DNA of 19,554 bases from Candidatus Oleimmundimicrobium americanum (GCA_002366545.1 DFBH01000067.1:1276-20829); one strand, 5' to 3'. Counted from the stretch's first letter, positions 1-7,585 are shown. The notes: generated from the sequence alone by a model not told the origin. Program-made: numbers and translations.

Positions 1-234
1 TTAGCATATGCTGTCCATGAAGAATTGCTCTCATCTCTTGAGCGACCCGACGATCGTGTTCACGGGAAAAATTTTGCGGTTTTAAGGGAAACAAAAATGA
101 CTGCCATTTTACTGGAGCCGGTTTTCATTACTAATCCGGAGGAAGAGCTGCTTCTTAACGAGGAGAATTTTCGTCAAAAGATAGCGATAGCTGTTTTTGA
201 TGGGCTGAAAAATTTCCTGGGGATAAGCAAATAA
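1..234 (+). CDS. N-acetylmuramoyl-L-alanine amidase, C-terminal fragment (5' end outside window)
   Basis: The reading frame is open to the first base, so this is the last 77 codons of a longer gene. The segment FAVLRETKMTAILLEP, followed by VFITNPEEE and LLNEENFRQKIA, matches the end of zinc-dependent Amidase_3 domains (CwlD/AmiC/LytC type). In those enzymes the Glu of the LVE/LLE motif is catalytic, and it is present here as LLEP. The zinc ligands would lie upstream of the window. The enzyme family cleaves the amide between MurNAc and L-Ala in peptidoglycan. The next gene is also a cell-wall hydrolase, which fits a cell-wall neighbourhood. The family call rests on the conserved tail only. 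Confidence 0.85.
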   Translation, partial: LAYAVHEELLSSLERPDDRVHGKNFAVLRETKMTAILLEPVFITNPEEELLLNEENFRQKIAIAVFDGLKNFLGISK

Positions 235-236
235 AA

Positions 237-265
237 TTGCCAAAGGTTGTTTTATATGTTATTCT
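237..265 (+). promoter_or_regulatory. Candidate sigma-70-like promoter for the NlpC/P60 gene
   Basis: TTGCCA (237-242) is followed after 17 bases by TATTCT (260-265). This gives 5/6 and 4/6 matches to the -35 and -10 consensus, with the predicted start about 30 bases before the start codon at 302. It is seen by eye only. Confidence 0.4.
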
Positions 266-301
266 TTTTAAAATTTTTCATGGCATCTTCTTTAGGAGGA
301 G

Positions 302-1339
302 ATGGGCATTTTAGATAGTTTAAAGTCACAAAAAAAGAAGACCATAGCAATTTTTACCCTCATTTTTACCCTCATTTTTACTACCTCTGTTTTTGCTGTT
401 CCAACTACTTTAAATGGCAAAACGAAAGAAGCTAAAGAACTAAAGGAAGAGTTGGATAAGTTAGATGAGAAATTAAGTATAGTTACCGAAAGATACGACG
501 AAGCGCGTTATTCGCTAAACAAAACAAAAAAAGAGATAAAAAGCAATGAAGCCACTTTGGCTAAAGCAAACAAGGATTTAGTTAGGTATAAGCAAGCTCT
601 TAATTTGCGCGCAGAGGGTATTTATAAGCATGGAGAGATTAATTTTATCGAGGTTCTCTGCAGCACCAAGAGCTTTGAGGACTTTATCGCGCAACTCGAT
701 TTGCTAAAAAGGATAGGCCAAAGTGACGCCGAGCTTGTTGAAGCGGTAACCGTGAAGAAAGCTGAGATTGAGACAAGCAAAAAAGAGCTTGAAGCAAAAA
801 AAATTAAACAAGAGAAACTCGCAGAGCAATTAAAAACAAATAAACTTGAAGCAGAGAAGGAAATAAAAAAGAGAAACACCTTATATAATCAAATTAAAGA
901 CGAGATTGCCTTTTTAGTAAACGAAGAGACTGCTGGTCGTGCCCGGTTGGTTGAAAATACTCGCAATAGAAGAGTTGTTGTTTCAAGAGGTATGCCGAAC
1001 GGCAGGGTGGTGGATATAGCCATGCGGTACCTTGGACGCCCTTATAGGTGGGGTGCTGCGGGGCCGAATGCTTTTGATTGTTCCGGGCTTGTTATGTATG
1101 TTTATGCTCAGATGGGGGTTAGGCTTCCTCACTCAAGCAGAGCTCAATATAGTTGCGGGGCTCGGATAAGCAGAAATCAACTTCAGCCCGGCGATCTTGT
1201 TTTCTTCGGACGGCCCATTCATCATGTAGGTATTTATGTAGGCGGCGGAAACTTTATTCACGCTCCTCATACGGGCGATGTTGTTTCAATCGACAGTTTA
1301 AGCAGTAGGGGCAATTATGTGGGAGCCTGTCGGCCTTAG
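302..1339 (+). CDS. Secreted NlpC/P60 endopeptidase with N-terminal coiled coil
   Basis: This 345-residue protein is a likely peptidoglycan D,L-endopeptidase. A signal peptide lies at about 1-32 (KKK followed by a hydrophobic TLIF-rich core, probable cleavage after SVFA). Residues about 40-215 are Lys/Glu-rich and predicted coiled coil, as in PcsB/CwlO/RipA-like hydrolases. The NlpC/P60 domain occupies about 232-345. It has the catalytic Cys260 in FDCSGLV, the general base His308 in HHVGIYVG, and a third polar residue His320 in FIHAP. The gene follows an amidase gene. The start is uncertain: AGGAGG at 294-299 is only two bases from ATG 302. An in-frame ATT at 308 would be ideally spaced but is a rare start codon. 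The signal peptide core carries a 12-base tandem repeat. Confidence 0.92.
   Translation: MGILDSLKSQKKKTIAIFTLIFTLIFTTSVFAVPTTLNGKTKEAKELKEELDKLDEKLSIVTERYDEARYSLNKTKKEIKSNEATLAKANKDLVRYKQALNLRAEGIYKHGEINFIEVLCSTKSFEDFIAQLDLLKRIGQSDAELVEAVTVKKAEIETSKKELEAKKIKQEKLAEQLKTNKLEAEKEIKKRNTLYNQIKDEIAFLVNEETAGRARLVENTRNRRVVVSRGMPNGRVVDIAMRYLGRPYRWGAAGPNAFDCSGLVMYVYAQMGVRLPHSSRAQYSCGARISRNQLQPGDLVFFGRPIHHVGIYVGGGNFIHAPHTGDVVSIDSLSSRGNYVGACRP
350..381 (+). repeat. 12-base tandem repeat inside the signal peptide
   Basis: The unit ATTTTTACCCTC occurs at 350-361 and 362-373, followed by a partial copy at 374-381. It is in frame and encodes Ile-Phe-Thr-Leu repeated in the hydrophobic core of the NlpC/P60 signal peptide. 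Gain or loss of a unit would change the core by four residues without a frameshift. Confidence 0.85.
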
Positions 1340-1350
1340 ACAGATGTCAA

Positions 1351-1761
1351 ATGAGATTCTTCGATAAGACTATAGGGATTAAAACCAATAAATCGATCGA
1401 GATTTTAAATATTACCTCACAAATTTTTCAATCGGTGCAAGAAAGTAAAATTAGTGAAGGCATAACATTGGTTTATTCCCCGCATACGACCACGGCTCTC
1501 ATAATCAACGAAAACGAACCCGGCCTTGTTAAAGATATGGAAGGGGCTATTAAATGTTTAGTTCCTTGGAACAAAAGTTATGCTCATAACGTCATAGACC
1601 ATAATGCGCCATCGCACGTTGTTGGCGCATTTTTAGGAAATAGCTTGAATTTGATTGTTAGTAAAGGTACCTTGGAGCTTGGTACTTGGCAAAGCGTTTT
1701 TTTAGTTGAACTGGATGGCCCTCGTTCCAGAAAGGTTAGGATTAGAATAATTGGAAAATAA
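1351..1761 (+). CDS. YjbQ/UPF0047 family protein
   Basis: This 136-residue protein matches the YjbQ (UPF0047) family over its whole length. It has the family signatures HTTTALIINENEPGL (from His45), WNKSYAHNVIDHNAPSH (about 73-89), and LGTWQSVFLVELDGPR (about 110-125). The conserved His/Asp/Asn cluster (His45, His79, Asp83, Asn85, His89) is intact. The family forms small compact oligomers. A weak thiamin phosphate synthase-like activity has been reported for E. coli YjbQ, but the physiological role is not settled. The gene starts 11 bases after the NlpC/P60 stop with only a weak Shine-Dalgarno site. Its end overlaps the next gene by 11 bases, suggesting co-transcription and possibly coupled translation. 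Confidence 0.9.
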   Translation: MRFFDKTIGIKTNKSIEILNITSQIFQSVQESKISEGITLVYSPHTTTALIINENEPGLVKDMEGAIKCLVPWNKSYAHNVIDHNAPSHVVGAFLGNSLNLIVSKGTLELGTWQSVFLVELDGPRSRKVRIRIIGK

Positions 1762-2797
1762 AACAAATTTACTTTATCACCCAATTTATCTTAAACATCT
1801 TACCGGTTTAGAACATCCTGAAAGGCCGGAGAGAATTACAGTTACTCTGTCTGTTCTTGAGGAAAAAGGCATTATCTCAAGAGTTATTCGGACTAAGCCT
1901 CAAAAAGTTTCTATGGAAAACTTGACTTCGGTACACCCAGTCTCTTATGTAAAAGAGATAAAAGAACTAACTTCCCAAGGTGGAGGAAATCTTGACCCTG
2001 ACACCGTGCTCTGTCCCAACTCCTACGAAGCCGCTTTGTTTGCGGCGGGTGCAGTTACAACGGCGGTGGATGAGGTTTTAAATGGGGAATCGGATAACGC
2101 GTTTTGTTTGGTTAGACCACCCGGCCATCATGCAACTTCTCGAAAAGGTATGGGCTTTTGTATTTTTAATAATCTTGCCATGGGAGTCAAACATGCTCAA
2201 AAGCGCGGCCTCTCGCGTATTTTAATTTTGGATTGGGATGCTCATCACGGTAATGGCATCCAAGATGTATTTTATGAGGATCCCAACGTACTTTATATGT
2301 CGCTTCACCAGTATCCATGCTATCCGGGATCAGGTTATTTAGATCAGGTCGGGGTGGGGAAGGGCAGGGGTTTTACAATCAACTTTCCTTTACCTGCGGG
2401 GACGGGGGATGTGCTTTGTCTGAAGATTTTTGATGAAGTGGTAAATCCCATAGTTTATCAGTTTAAACCGGAGCTCATAATGGTTGCGGGGGGTTACGAT
2501 GGCCATTTTGCAGATCCGCTCACCTCTTTAAAATTAACTGTCCCCGGATATTCTAAGCTTACTAAAAGGGTTTTGAATCTTGCGAAGGATGTTTGCGACG
2601 GAAAGCTTGTGATTTCTTTAGAAGGGGGATATGAGCTTAAGGCTTTATCGCACTCAATTGCCGCTACTTTAAACGTGATGGGTAATTTTGGTTTAAACAT
2701 TAAAGACCCACATGGGTTACCTATTTCTGTTGATAAAGTGGATTTAAGTGTCATCGATAAAGTTAAAAAAGTTCAAAAAGAGTTTTGGAAAATTTAA
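1751..2797 (+). CDS. Histone deacetylase superfamily / AcuC-like amidohydrolase
   Basis: This 348-residue protein is a bacterial arginase-deacetylase fold deacetylase (AcuC, acetylpolyamine amidohydrolase, HDAC-like). It has the expected landmarks: HPERPERI near 22-29, the active-site His pair His126-His127 in RPPGHHA, Asp163 and His165 as zinc ligands in DWDAHHGNG, Asp250 as third ligand in GGYDGHFADPL, and the transition-state Tyr294 in LEGGYEL. All catalytic residues are present, so it should be active. The acetylated substrate (protein lysine, polyamine or small molecule) cannot be deduced. The TTG start overlaps the end of the YjbQ gene. No acetyl-CoA synthetase or acetyltransferase partner lies next to it, so the AcuC name is not applied. 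Confidence 0.9.
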   Translation: MENKTNLLYHPIYLKHLTGLEHPERPERITVTLSVLEEKGIISRVIRTKPQKVSMENLTSVHPVSYVKEIKELTSQGGGNLDPDTVLCPNSYEAALFAAGAVTTAVDEVLNGESDNAFCLVRPPGHHATSRKGMGFCIFNNLAMGVKHAQKRGLSRILILDWDAHHGNGIQDVFYEDPNVLYMSLHQYPCYPGSGYLDQVGVGKGRGFTINFPLPAGTGDVLCLKIFDEVVNPIVYQFKPELIMVAGGYDGHFADPLTSLKLTVPGYSKLTKRVLNLAKDVCDGKLVISLEGGYELKALSHSIAATLNVMGNFGLNIKDPHGLPISVDKVDLSVIDKVKKVQKEFWKI

Positions 2798-2833
2798 GAT
2801 AATTTTTTAACTTTATTATAAACGGGGGAAATA

Positions 2834-3907
2834 GTGGTGGAAATAGCAAAATTATTGAAGATTATGGACGAGAAAAATGCTTCTGACCTTCATTTAAAAG
2901 CAGGGAGCCCTCCTTGTTTCAGAGTGCATGGCAGTCTCATTCTTGACAGTAGCCCTTCCTTATCTGCTTCTGATGTCGAAAAAATGGCGAAAACATTGCT
3001 TAACGAGGAGAAGTTCTCAAAATTTAGAAAAGCAAAGGAGTTTGATTTTGCATATAGTCTTTCGGGGATTGGGCGCTTTAGAGTCAATATGTCATTTCAA
3101 AAAGGGCTAATAGCTATGGCGATAAGGAGAGTTGTTGCCGGAGAATATTTAGATGTAGAGAAATTGGGATTGCCGCCCGTGATAAAAAAATTGGCAGATG
3201 AGCCGAGAGGGCTTGTTTTAGTTACCGGAACCGCGGGTAGCGGAAAAACTACAACTTTAGCGGCTATGATTAACCATATAAATAAGGCGAAACGAGCTCA
3301 TATAGTAACCATTGAAGATCCAATCGAGGTTTTGCATAAAGATAATTTAAGCTTTATTACCCAGCGAGAAATTGAAATAGATACCGAGTCCTACCAAGAG
3401 GCGTTAAAGAGGGTGGTAAGGCAAGACCCGGATGTAATTTTAATAGGCGAAATGAGAGATCTTGAGACGGTCAGGGCAGCTGTAAGCGCTGCTGAGATAG
3501 GCCACCTTGTTCTTTCAACTTTGCATACAATTGATGCTACAGAGACCATAAATCGAATAATAGATTTTTTTCCTCCATATCAGCAGAAGCAAATAAGGGC
3601 AATGCTTGCCGCGACTTTAAAAGGGATAGTTTCCCTTAGACTTTTGCCCAAAGTTGGTGGGGGCAGGGTCCCGGCTGTGGAAGCGATGGTTACCACCTCT
3701 ACCACCAAAGAATATATTTTAAATGAAGCGGAGACTTCTAAAATTAAGGAAGCGATTGCTGATGGGGACTATTATGGTATGATGACCTTTGAACAAAGCT
3801 TGGAGAAGCTTTATCAAGAAGGAAAAATTTCCCTTGAAGATGCTTTGAACACAGCTGCGAATCCGCATGATTTCAAACTAATGTTACGGCAGAAAGGATT
3901 GGTGTAG
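2834..3907 (+). CDS. pilT: PilT/PilB-family ATPase, twitching-motility retraction type
   Basis: This 357-residue protein (356 if GTG 2837 is used) is a hexameric type IV pilus retraction ATPase by sequence. It starts with the PilT-type N-terminal domain (NASDLHLKAGSPP at about 15-27). Next come Walker A GTAGSGKT (132-139), an Asp box around VTIEDPIE (158-165), Walker B DPDVILIGEMRD (198-209) and the His box LSTLHT. The C-terminal part around GMMTFEQSL and LYQEGKIS is also of PilT type. The length is typical. GGGGG just upstream fits GTG 2837 slightly better than GTG 2834. No pilin, PilC or PilB gene is visible nearby, so it is an isolated pil gene or the rest of the system is elsewhere. Confidence 0.9.
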   Translation: MVEIAKLLKIMDEKNASDLHLKAGSPPCFRVHGSLILDSSPSLSASDVEKMAKTLLNEEKFSKFRKAKEFDFAYSLSGIGRFRVNMSFQKGLIAMAIRRVVAGEYLDVEKLGLPPVIKKLADEPRGLVLVTGTAGSGKTTTLAAMINHINKAKRAHIVTIEDPIEVLHKDNLSFITQREIEIDTESYQEALKRVVRQDPDVILIGEMRDLETVRAAVSAAEIGHLVLSTLHTIDATETINRIIDFFPPYQQKQIRAMLAATLKGIVSLRLLPKVGGGRVPAVEAMVTTSTTKEYILNEAETSKIKEAIADGDYYGMMTFEQSLEKLYQEGKISLEDALNTAANPHDFKLMLRQKGLV

Positions 3908-4314
3908 CTAAAGCAGATGGCAGATAGCTTATGGCAGATGGCAGATAGCTGGTGACATAGTAACATAGTGACTTAGAAACCAAGTAGCCACGTAGCCAAG
4001 AAACTAAGGAACCAGGAAACTACCGACTCCCCGCTAAGAGACTCCCGACTGGGGGGTAATGGGTAAAGTTAAACATGGAGACATAGTTACGTGGTCACAT
4101 AGAGACATAGTTAAAAGTAGCAGATGGCAGAAAGTTGAAGGGTAAAGGGTAATGGTCTGTCGATATAACATAGCGACGTAGAGACATGTGGCTATGTAAC
4201 CAGGAAACCAAGGGACTAATGTATGGGTTAAGATCTTTCCGGGCACATGGTTGATAAATAATGATTTAAGTATATTATCATTAACCGTTTCCCATAAATT
4301 ATAAACTGATTTTT
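3908..4314. repeat. Noncoding stretch of degenerate short tandem repeats upstream of tRNA-Pro
   Basis: There is no credible gene in these 407 bases. The sequence is made of drifting short words. GCAGATGGCAGATAGCT occurs at 3913-3929 and again at 3934-3950, with a decayed copy near 4120. ACATAG-type words recur at about 3954-3975, 4080-4110 and 4168-4190. AACCAAG/AACCAGG words lie at 3977-4020 and 4198-4215, and GGGTAA words at about 4055 and 4140-4155. Spacing is irregular and there are no conserved repeat-spacer units. Slippage-driven expansion and decay is the most likely origin. Confidence 0.7.
4251..4278 (+). promoter_or_regulatory. Candidate promoter for tRNA-Pro
   Basis: TTGATA (4251-4256), a 16-base spacer and TATTAT (4273-4278) lie upstream of the tRNA at 4315, leaving a leader of about 30 bases. 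A second AT-rich box (TTATAA near 4299) could act instead. Confidence 0.35.
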
Positions 4315-4391
4315 CGGGATGTGGCTCAGCTTGGCAGAGCGCCACGTTCGGGACGTGGAGGCCGGCGGTTCAAATCCGCCCATCCCGACCA
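4315..4391 (+). tRNA. tRNA-Pro (anticodon CGG)
   Basis: A complete cloverleaf of 77 bases is visible. The acceptor stem is CGGGATG (4315-4321) with CATCCCG (4381-4387). The D stem is GCTC/GAGC. The anticodon stem is CCACG/CGTGG with loop TTCGGGA, giving anticodon CGG at 4349-4351. The T arm is GGCGG-TTCAAAT-CCGCC. Discriminator A4388 is followed by an encoded CCA (4389-4391). G after the anticodon is typical of tRNA-Pro. It reads CCG codons. It is the only RNA gene seen in the window and sits between two repeat-rich noncoding stretches. Confidence 0.97.
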
Positions 4392-4757
4392 AATAGCATA
4401 TAGCTGATAATTAAAGGCAGAGAGTGTGAGGTATCGAGCAGAGCAGAAGTAAAGGTAAGAGTACAGTTAAATGCCAGATACCTGGTACAGGGTCACCTGG
4501 TTTTACGAAAAAAAGAAAAACTACTTGCCTTCGGCAGACATGGTAATCAAGAATTAAAAAAGTTTTTATCGTTAGGTTGGCACTTGGGAGAATCTTTTTA
4601 AGAACTTTGTTCCGTTTTAAATTTTTCTGTGTTGTTTTTCTTTTTTTATTTTTCAGTTTTTAATTAAGAAAAATGTCGGCTAACAGTTCGTAGATTATAA
4701 GGTAAAGTTAAGACTATTAGCCATATGTTATAAGCTATTTGCCAGATTGGAGTTTAG
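4392..4757. other. Noncoding stretch between tRNA-Pro and galT
   Basis: These 366 bases contain no supportable gene. The first and last parts carry decayed versions of the AGCATATAGCTG / GCTATTTGCCAG words seen upstream of the tRNA. The middle is very T-rich (about 4600-4665). A small TGCC-TTC-GGCA hairpin lies at 4526-4536, and a word shared with the 18.2 kb intergenic region lies at 4552-4570. No convincing terminator for the tRNA or promoter for galT was recognised. Confidence 0.6.
4552..4570 (+). repeat. Dispersed 19-base repeat, copy 1
   Basis: AATTAAAAAAGTTTTTATC is identical to 18211-18229. Both copies lie in noncoding DNA and in the same orientation. The word is A/T-rich, so chance is not fully excluded. 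Confidence 0.5.
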
Positions 4758-5774
4758 GTGTCAGAATTGCGACAAGACCCGGTGACGGGCCGTTGGGTGG
4801 TTATCGCTACTGAGCGTGCTAAGAGGCCAGAAAGTTTTAGTCAAAGACATGAGAAATTGGTTAGAACTAAAGCAATTTGCCCTTTTTGTTATGGCAGCGA
4901 AGACATGACGCCGCCTGAAGTGTTAGCTTTTCGGCCCGAAAGTGGCAAACCCAATACTTCGGGATGGAAGGTGCGAGTAGTTCCAAATAAGTTCCCCGCT
5001 TTTACTATGGGAAACAAGTCAGAGGTTTCTATGTTAGGCATGCAGGAAAACCTCGGAATTTATCTTCGCATGCAGGGCTTAGGGGTTCACGAGGTTATAG
5101 TGAACAGCCCGGATCATTTTAAGAGTCTTGCTCTTTTAACCGAAGATGAGGTTGGATTGGTAATTGATGCTTATCGTTCTCGTTTGTTAGATATCAAAAA
5201 TAATCCCGGGGTTGAATATGTTCTTATCATTGTTAACCACGGGAAAGAAGCCGGCACATCGATTGAACATTCTCACTCGCAACTTTTTGGGACACCAATA
5301 ATTCCCCCACTTATAACCGAGGAGTTAAATGGTTCGCGCAGTTATTTTCATGAAAAAGGTCGCTGTGTGTTCTGTGACATTCTGTCTGAGGAATTAGGTT
5401 TAAATGAAAGAATAATTCTTGAAAGCGAGAATTTTTTGGTTTTTTCTCCCTATGCGGCCAGACAACCTTTTGAAACTTGGATAATTCCTAAAAGACACTC
5501 AGCCAACTTTGAGTCGATTTCATCAATTGAGAAAAAGGACTTTGCTTTTGTGTTAAAAAACACACTTTTAAAAATTTACGATGGATTAAATGACTCTCCT
5601 TATAATTTTTATCTTCATACCTCTCCATATAAAGTGGATACAGGAAAGTTTTACCATTGGCATCTTGAAATTTTTCCTAAACTTAGTATCCAGGCTGGTT
5701 TTGAGATGGGGTCGGGGACGATGATAAATGTTGCTTTTCCCGAGGAGTCAGCAAAATTTTTAAGAAATTTTTAA
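4758..5774 (+). CDS. galT: Galactose-1-phosphate uridylyltransferase
   Basis: This 338-residue protein is a HIT-superfamily GalT of the Leloir pathway. It exchanges UMP between UDP-glucose and galactose-1-phosphate. It opens with the diagnostic LRQDPVTGRWVVIATERA. A zinc CPFC pair is Cys41/Cys44, and the active-site motif is EHSHSQ, with His171 (zinc) and His173 (the uridylylated nucleophile by family analogy). A second CVFC pair is Cys203/Cys206, and the C-terminal motif FYHWHLEIFP contains His300/His302. The length is normal. The start is GTG with GGAG five bases upstream. No galK or galE adjoins it, so it may also serve general sugar-nucleotide metabolism. Confidence 0.94.
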   Translation: MSELRQDPVTGRWVVIATERAKRPESFSQRHEKLVRTKAICPFCYGSEDMTPPEVLAFRPESGKPNTSGWKVRVVPNKFPAFTMGNKSEVSMLGMQENLGIYLRMQGLGVHEVIVNSPDHFKSLALLTEDEVGLVIDAYRSRLLDIKNNPGVEYVLIIVNHGKEAGTSIEHSHSQLFGTPIIPPLITEELNGSRSYFHEKGRCVFCDILSEELGLNERIILESENFLVFSPYAARQPFETWIIPKRHSANFESISSIEKKDFAFVLKNTLLKIYDGLNDSPYNFYLHTSPYKVDTGKFYHWHLEIFPKLSIQAGFEMGSGTMINVAFPEESAKFLRNF

Positions 5775-5779
5775 GAAAT

Positions 5780-5808
5780 TTGAAGGGAAAAAGCCAATTA
5801 TGTCTAAT
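5780..5808 (+). promoter_or_regulatory. Candidate promoter for the diguanylate cyclase gene
   Basis: TTGAAG (5780-5785), a 17-base spacer and TCTAAT (5803-5808) lie between galT and the TTG start at 5858. The match is 4/6 and 5/6. Confidence 0.35.
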
Positions 5809-5857
5809 AAGTTTTTTAAAGGTACTTTAAAGGGAAATGTAAAGGGGGATAAAATCT

Positions 5858-6700
5858 TTGAGACCGGGACAACATCTTGCCAGCGTTCTTTTAATTGTAG
5901 TTAGTTTAGCTTTTGTGTCTATCTTTATTGGTTCCACGGGTCAACTTAGCTTATATTGGTATCTCTATATCATCCCAATATTTGTTGCTGCCGTTACTTA
6001 TGATTTAATCGGCAGTTTAGTTGTTGGGATTGTCAGTGCGGGTGCTTTGGCTTGGTGGTTTTACTCTGGAGTCGAAGCCGGCTTAATAACCAATTCTGAT
6101 GTTCTTGGTCACGAGGTAGTCTTAGGAACAGCGATTTTTATCGGTGCCGGTCTAGTTCTCGGTTTTATCTCGGGAAAGCAAAAAAAACAACAAGCACAAC
6201 TGGAAAGGCTCTCCGTTCATGATAGACTGACAGGTCTTTATAACTATAGCTATTTTGTGGATAGACTGGATGAGGAGATTAAACGGTCTAAACGGTATGA
6301 AACCCCCCTCGCTTTAATTATGATAGATATAGACCATTTTAAGGAATTTAACGATGAGTTTGGTCATGAAAAGGGCAATAGATTTTTGAAAGACCTCGCG
6401 GGAATCATTAAAAAGAAGGTTAGAGATATAGATATTGTTGCTCGTTACGGGGGGGAAGAGTTTGCTGTTTTACTTCCAAATATAAACAAAGAGGCTAAAG
6501 AAGCTGCTGAGAGGATTCGTAAGGCAGTTGAAGCAGCGGAATTTGAGGGCGATATTGAACAACCGGTTGTTAAAAAAACAATCAGTGCGGGTATAGCGGT
6601 TTATCCAATAGATGCCGGCAATGATACTGAATTGGTGGTAAAAGCCGATGATGCTTTATATAAAGCGAAGGAAAGTGGCAGAAACATGGTTTGTGATTGA
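5858..6700 (+). CDS. Membrane-anchored diguanylate cyclase (GGDEF domain)
   Basis: This 280-residue protein makes c-di-GMP from two GTP. About four hydrophobic segments occupy residues 7-25, 31-48, 50-70 and 86-105. They are followed by a short Lys/Gln-rich linker and a GGDEF domain (about 117-280) that begins with the usual HDRLTGLYN. The active-site motif is GGEEF (198-202), a functional variant. The inhibitory I-site RxxD is present as Arg189-Asp192 at the expected spacing, so product feedback is likely. There is no EAL domain and no recognised sensor domain beyond the membrane segments. The TTG start is supported by AAAGGGGG nine bases upstream. Confidence 0.93.
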   Translation: MRPGQHLASVLLIVVSLAFVSIFIGSTGQLSLYWYLYIIPIFVAAVTYDLIGSLVVGIVSAGALAWWFYSGVEAGLITNSDVLGHEVVLGTAIFIGAGLVLGFISGKQKKQQAQLERLSVHDRLTGLYNYSYFVDRLDEEIKRSKRYETPLALIMIDIDHFKEFNDEFGHEKGNRFLKDLAGIIKKKVRDIDIVARYGGEEFAVLLPNINKEAKEAAERIRKAVEAAEFEGDIEQPVVKKTISAGIAVYPIDAGNDTELVVKADDALYKAKESGRNMVCD

Positions 6701-6731
6701 AAAAACTAAAAGTTGTTGAGGGGGTTTATGG

Positions 6732-6989
6732 GTGTATACCGAAAAACAAAAAATTAGGGTGATGATGTGTACCTCCCTTTATAGGATAGAGGGAGATATG
6801 TATATTATACCGGGGAGTCGGTTAACGGATACATTTAATGTTAAAACGCATGATTTTTTCCCTCTTACCAATGTGAAGGTAATGCATTCGTTGGAAGATA
6901 AGGTCTTTTACGAATTAAATTTTGTGACCGTTCACAGGGACTCAATTCTTCTTGTTTTCCCGGTTGAGGAGAAGAAGAGTGAGGTATGA
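6732..6989 (+). CDS. Small conserved protein, DUF6812-like
   Basis: This is an 85-residue soluble protein without a signal peptide or membrane helix. The layout YRIEGDMY-(7 residues)-RLTDTFN-(6)-FFPLTNVKV, then a C-terminal strand pattern FVTVHRDSILLVFP, resembles small beta-rich proteins I recall under DUF6812. That assignment is from memory and is tentative. The function is unknown. GTG 6732 is chosen because the G-rich site GAGGGGG ends about seven bases before it. It follows the diguanylate cyclase by 31 bases and precedes mrpE by about 100 bases, so it could be co-transcribed with either. Confidence 0.6.
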   Translation: MYTEKQKIRVMMCTSLYRIEGDMYIIPGSRLTDTFNVKTHDFFPLTNVKVMHSLEDKVFYELNFVTVHRDSILLVFPVEEKKSEV

Positions 6990-7091
6990 GTTCAGGTTGC
7001 GGAATGTAAGAGTTTTCATAGATAAAATTTATAAATTTAAGAAAATGTGGTGAATTACGTAAAGTTAAAATTTTTAGGAGGCGCGTAACTG

Positions 7092-7583
7092 TTGTTTCGT
7101 AGAGTTTTAAAATCGACACTTTTTCTTTTTATTTTTTGGGTGTTGCTTACAGGTAATTTCGGTTTTTCGAGTTTATTTTTAGGTGTCGCGTGCTCTTTTT
7201 TTGCTGCTTTGACTGCTCATGGTTTGTTGAAAGAGAATATAAGTAAGCTGGAAGGAAATTTTAAAATTTTTGTGAGGTTTATCTGGTTCTTGATTCAGCT
7301 TGTAGTTGAAATTGCTATAGCCAACATTGATGTAGCAGAGCGGGTATTAAATCCACGTTTGCCTATAGAGCCAGCCATCGTAAAGTACGATTGTCACCTT
7401 AAAGGCGATGATTCTCAAACAGTATTGGCAAATGCGATAACTTTAACACCGGGAACTTTAACGCTTGATATAGATAATAATGGGATTTATTACATACACT
7501 GTCTGGCCGATAAGCACGCGAAGGATTTAATGAACCGGAAATTAGAACACATGGTCAACTGGGTTTTTAGGGGAGTGAAGTAA
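7092..7583 (+). CDS. mrpE: Mrp-type cation/proton antiporter subunit MrpE
   Basis: This 163-residue protein has two to three N-terminal membrane helices (about 7-45 and 58-78). They are followed by the MrpE signature NPRLPIEPAIV (87-97) and ANAITLTPGTLTLDI (113-127), then YIHCL in the cytoplasmic domain. MrpE is a small subunit of Mrp antiporters (MbhA in archaeal membrane-bound hydrogenases) that is needed for assembly. It opens the cluster. The TTG start lies ten bases after AGGAGG (7076-7081), and an in-frame CTG at 7089 is one codon upstream. Confidence 0.92.
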   Translation: MFRRVLKSTLFLFIFWVLLTGNFGFSSLFLGVACSFFAALTAHGLLKENISKLEGNFKIFVRFIWFLIQLVVEIAIANIDVAERVLNPRLPIEPAIVKYDCHLKGDDSQTVLANAITLTPGTLTLDIDNNGIYYIHCLADKHAKDLMNRKLEHMVNWVFRGVK

Positions 7584-7585
7584 TA

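Noticed and set aside
3908..4220. Possible CRISPR-like array
   Set aside because: Repeats are short, degenerate and irregularly spaced, there are no uniform spacers, and no cas genes lie in the window.
4034..4345. Open reading frame of about 100 codons on the - strand
   Set aside because: It lies in the repeat field and runs into tRNA-Pro. Its translation shows no family motif and reflects low-complexity DNA.
5800..5889. Short frame starting ATG TCT AAT before the diguanylate cyclase, as a possible frameshifted N-terminus
   Set aside because: It is in a different frame and encodes no recognisable segment. The TTG at 5858 has its own well-placed Shine-Dalgarno site, and the cyclase is complete without it.
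6997..7024. TTGCGG followed by TAGATA as a promoter for the Mrp cluster
   Set aside because: The -35 matches only 3/6 bases. It is too weak to annotate, though a promoter in this gap is not excluded.
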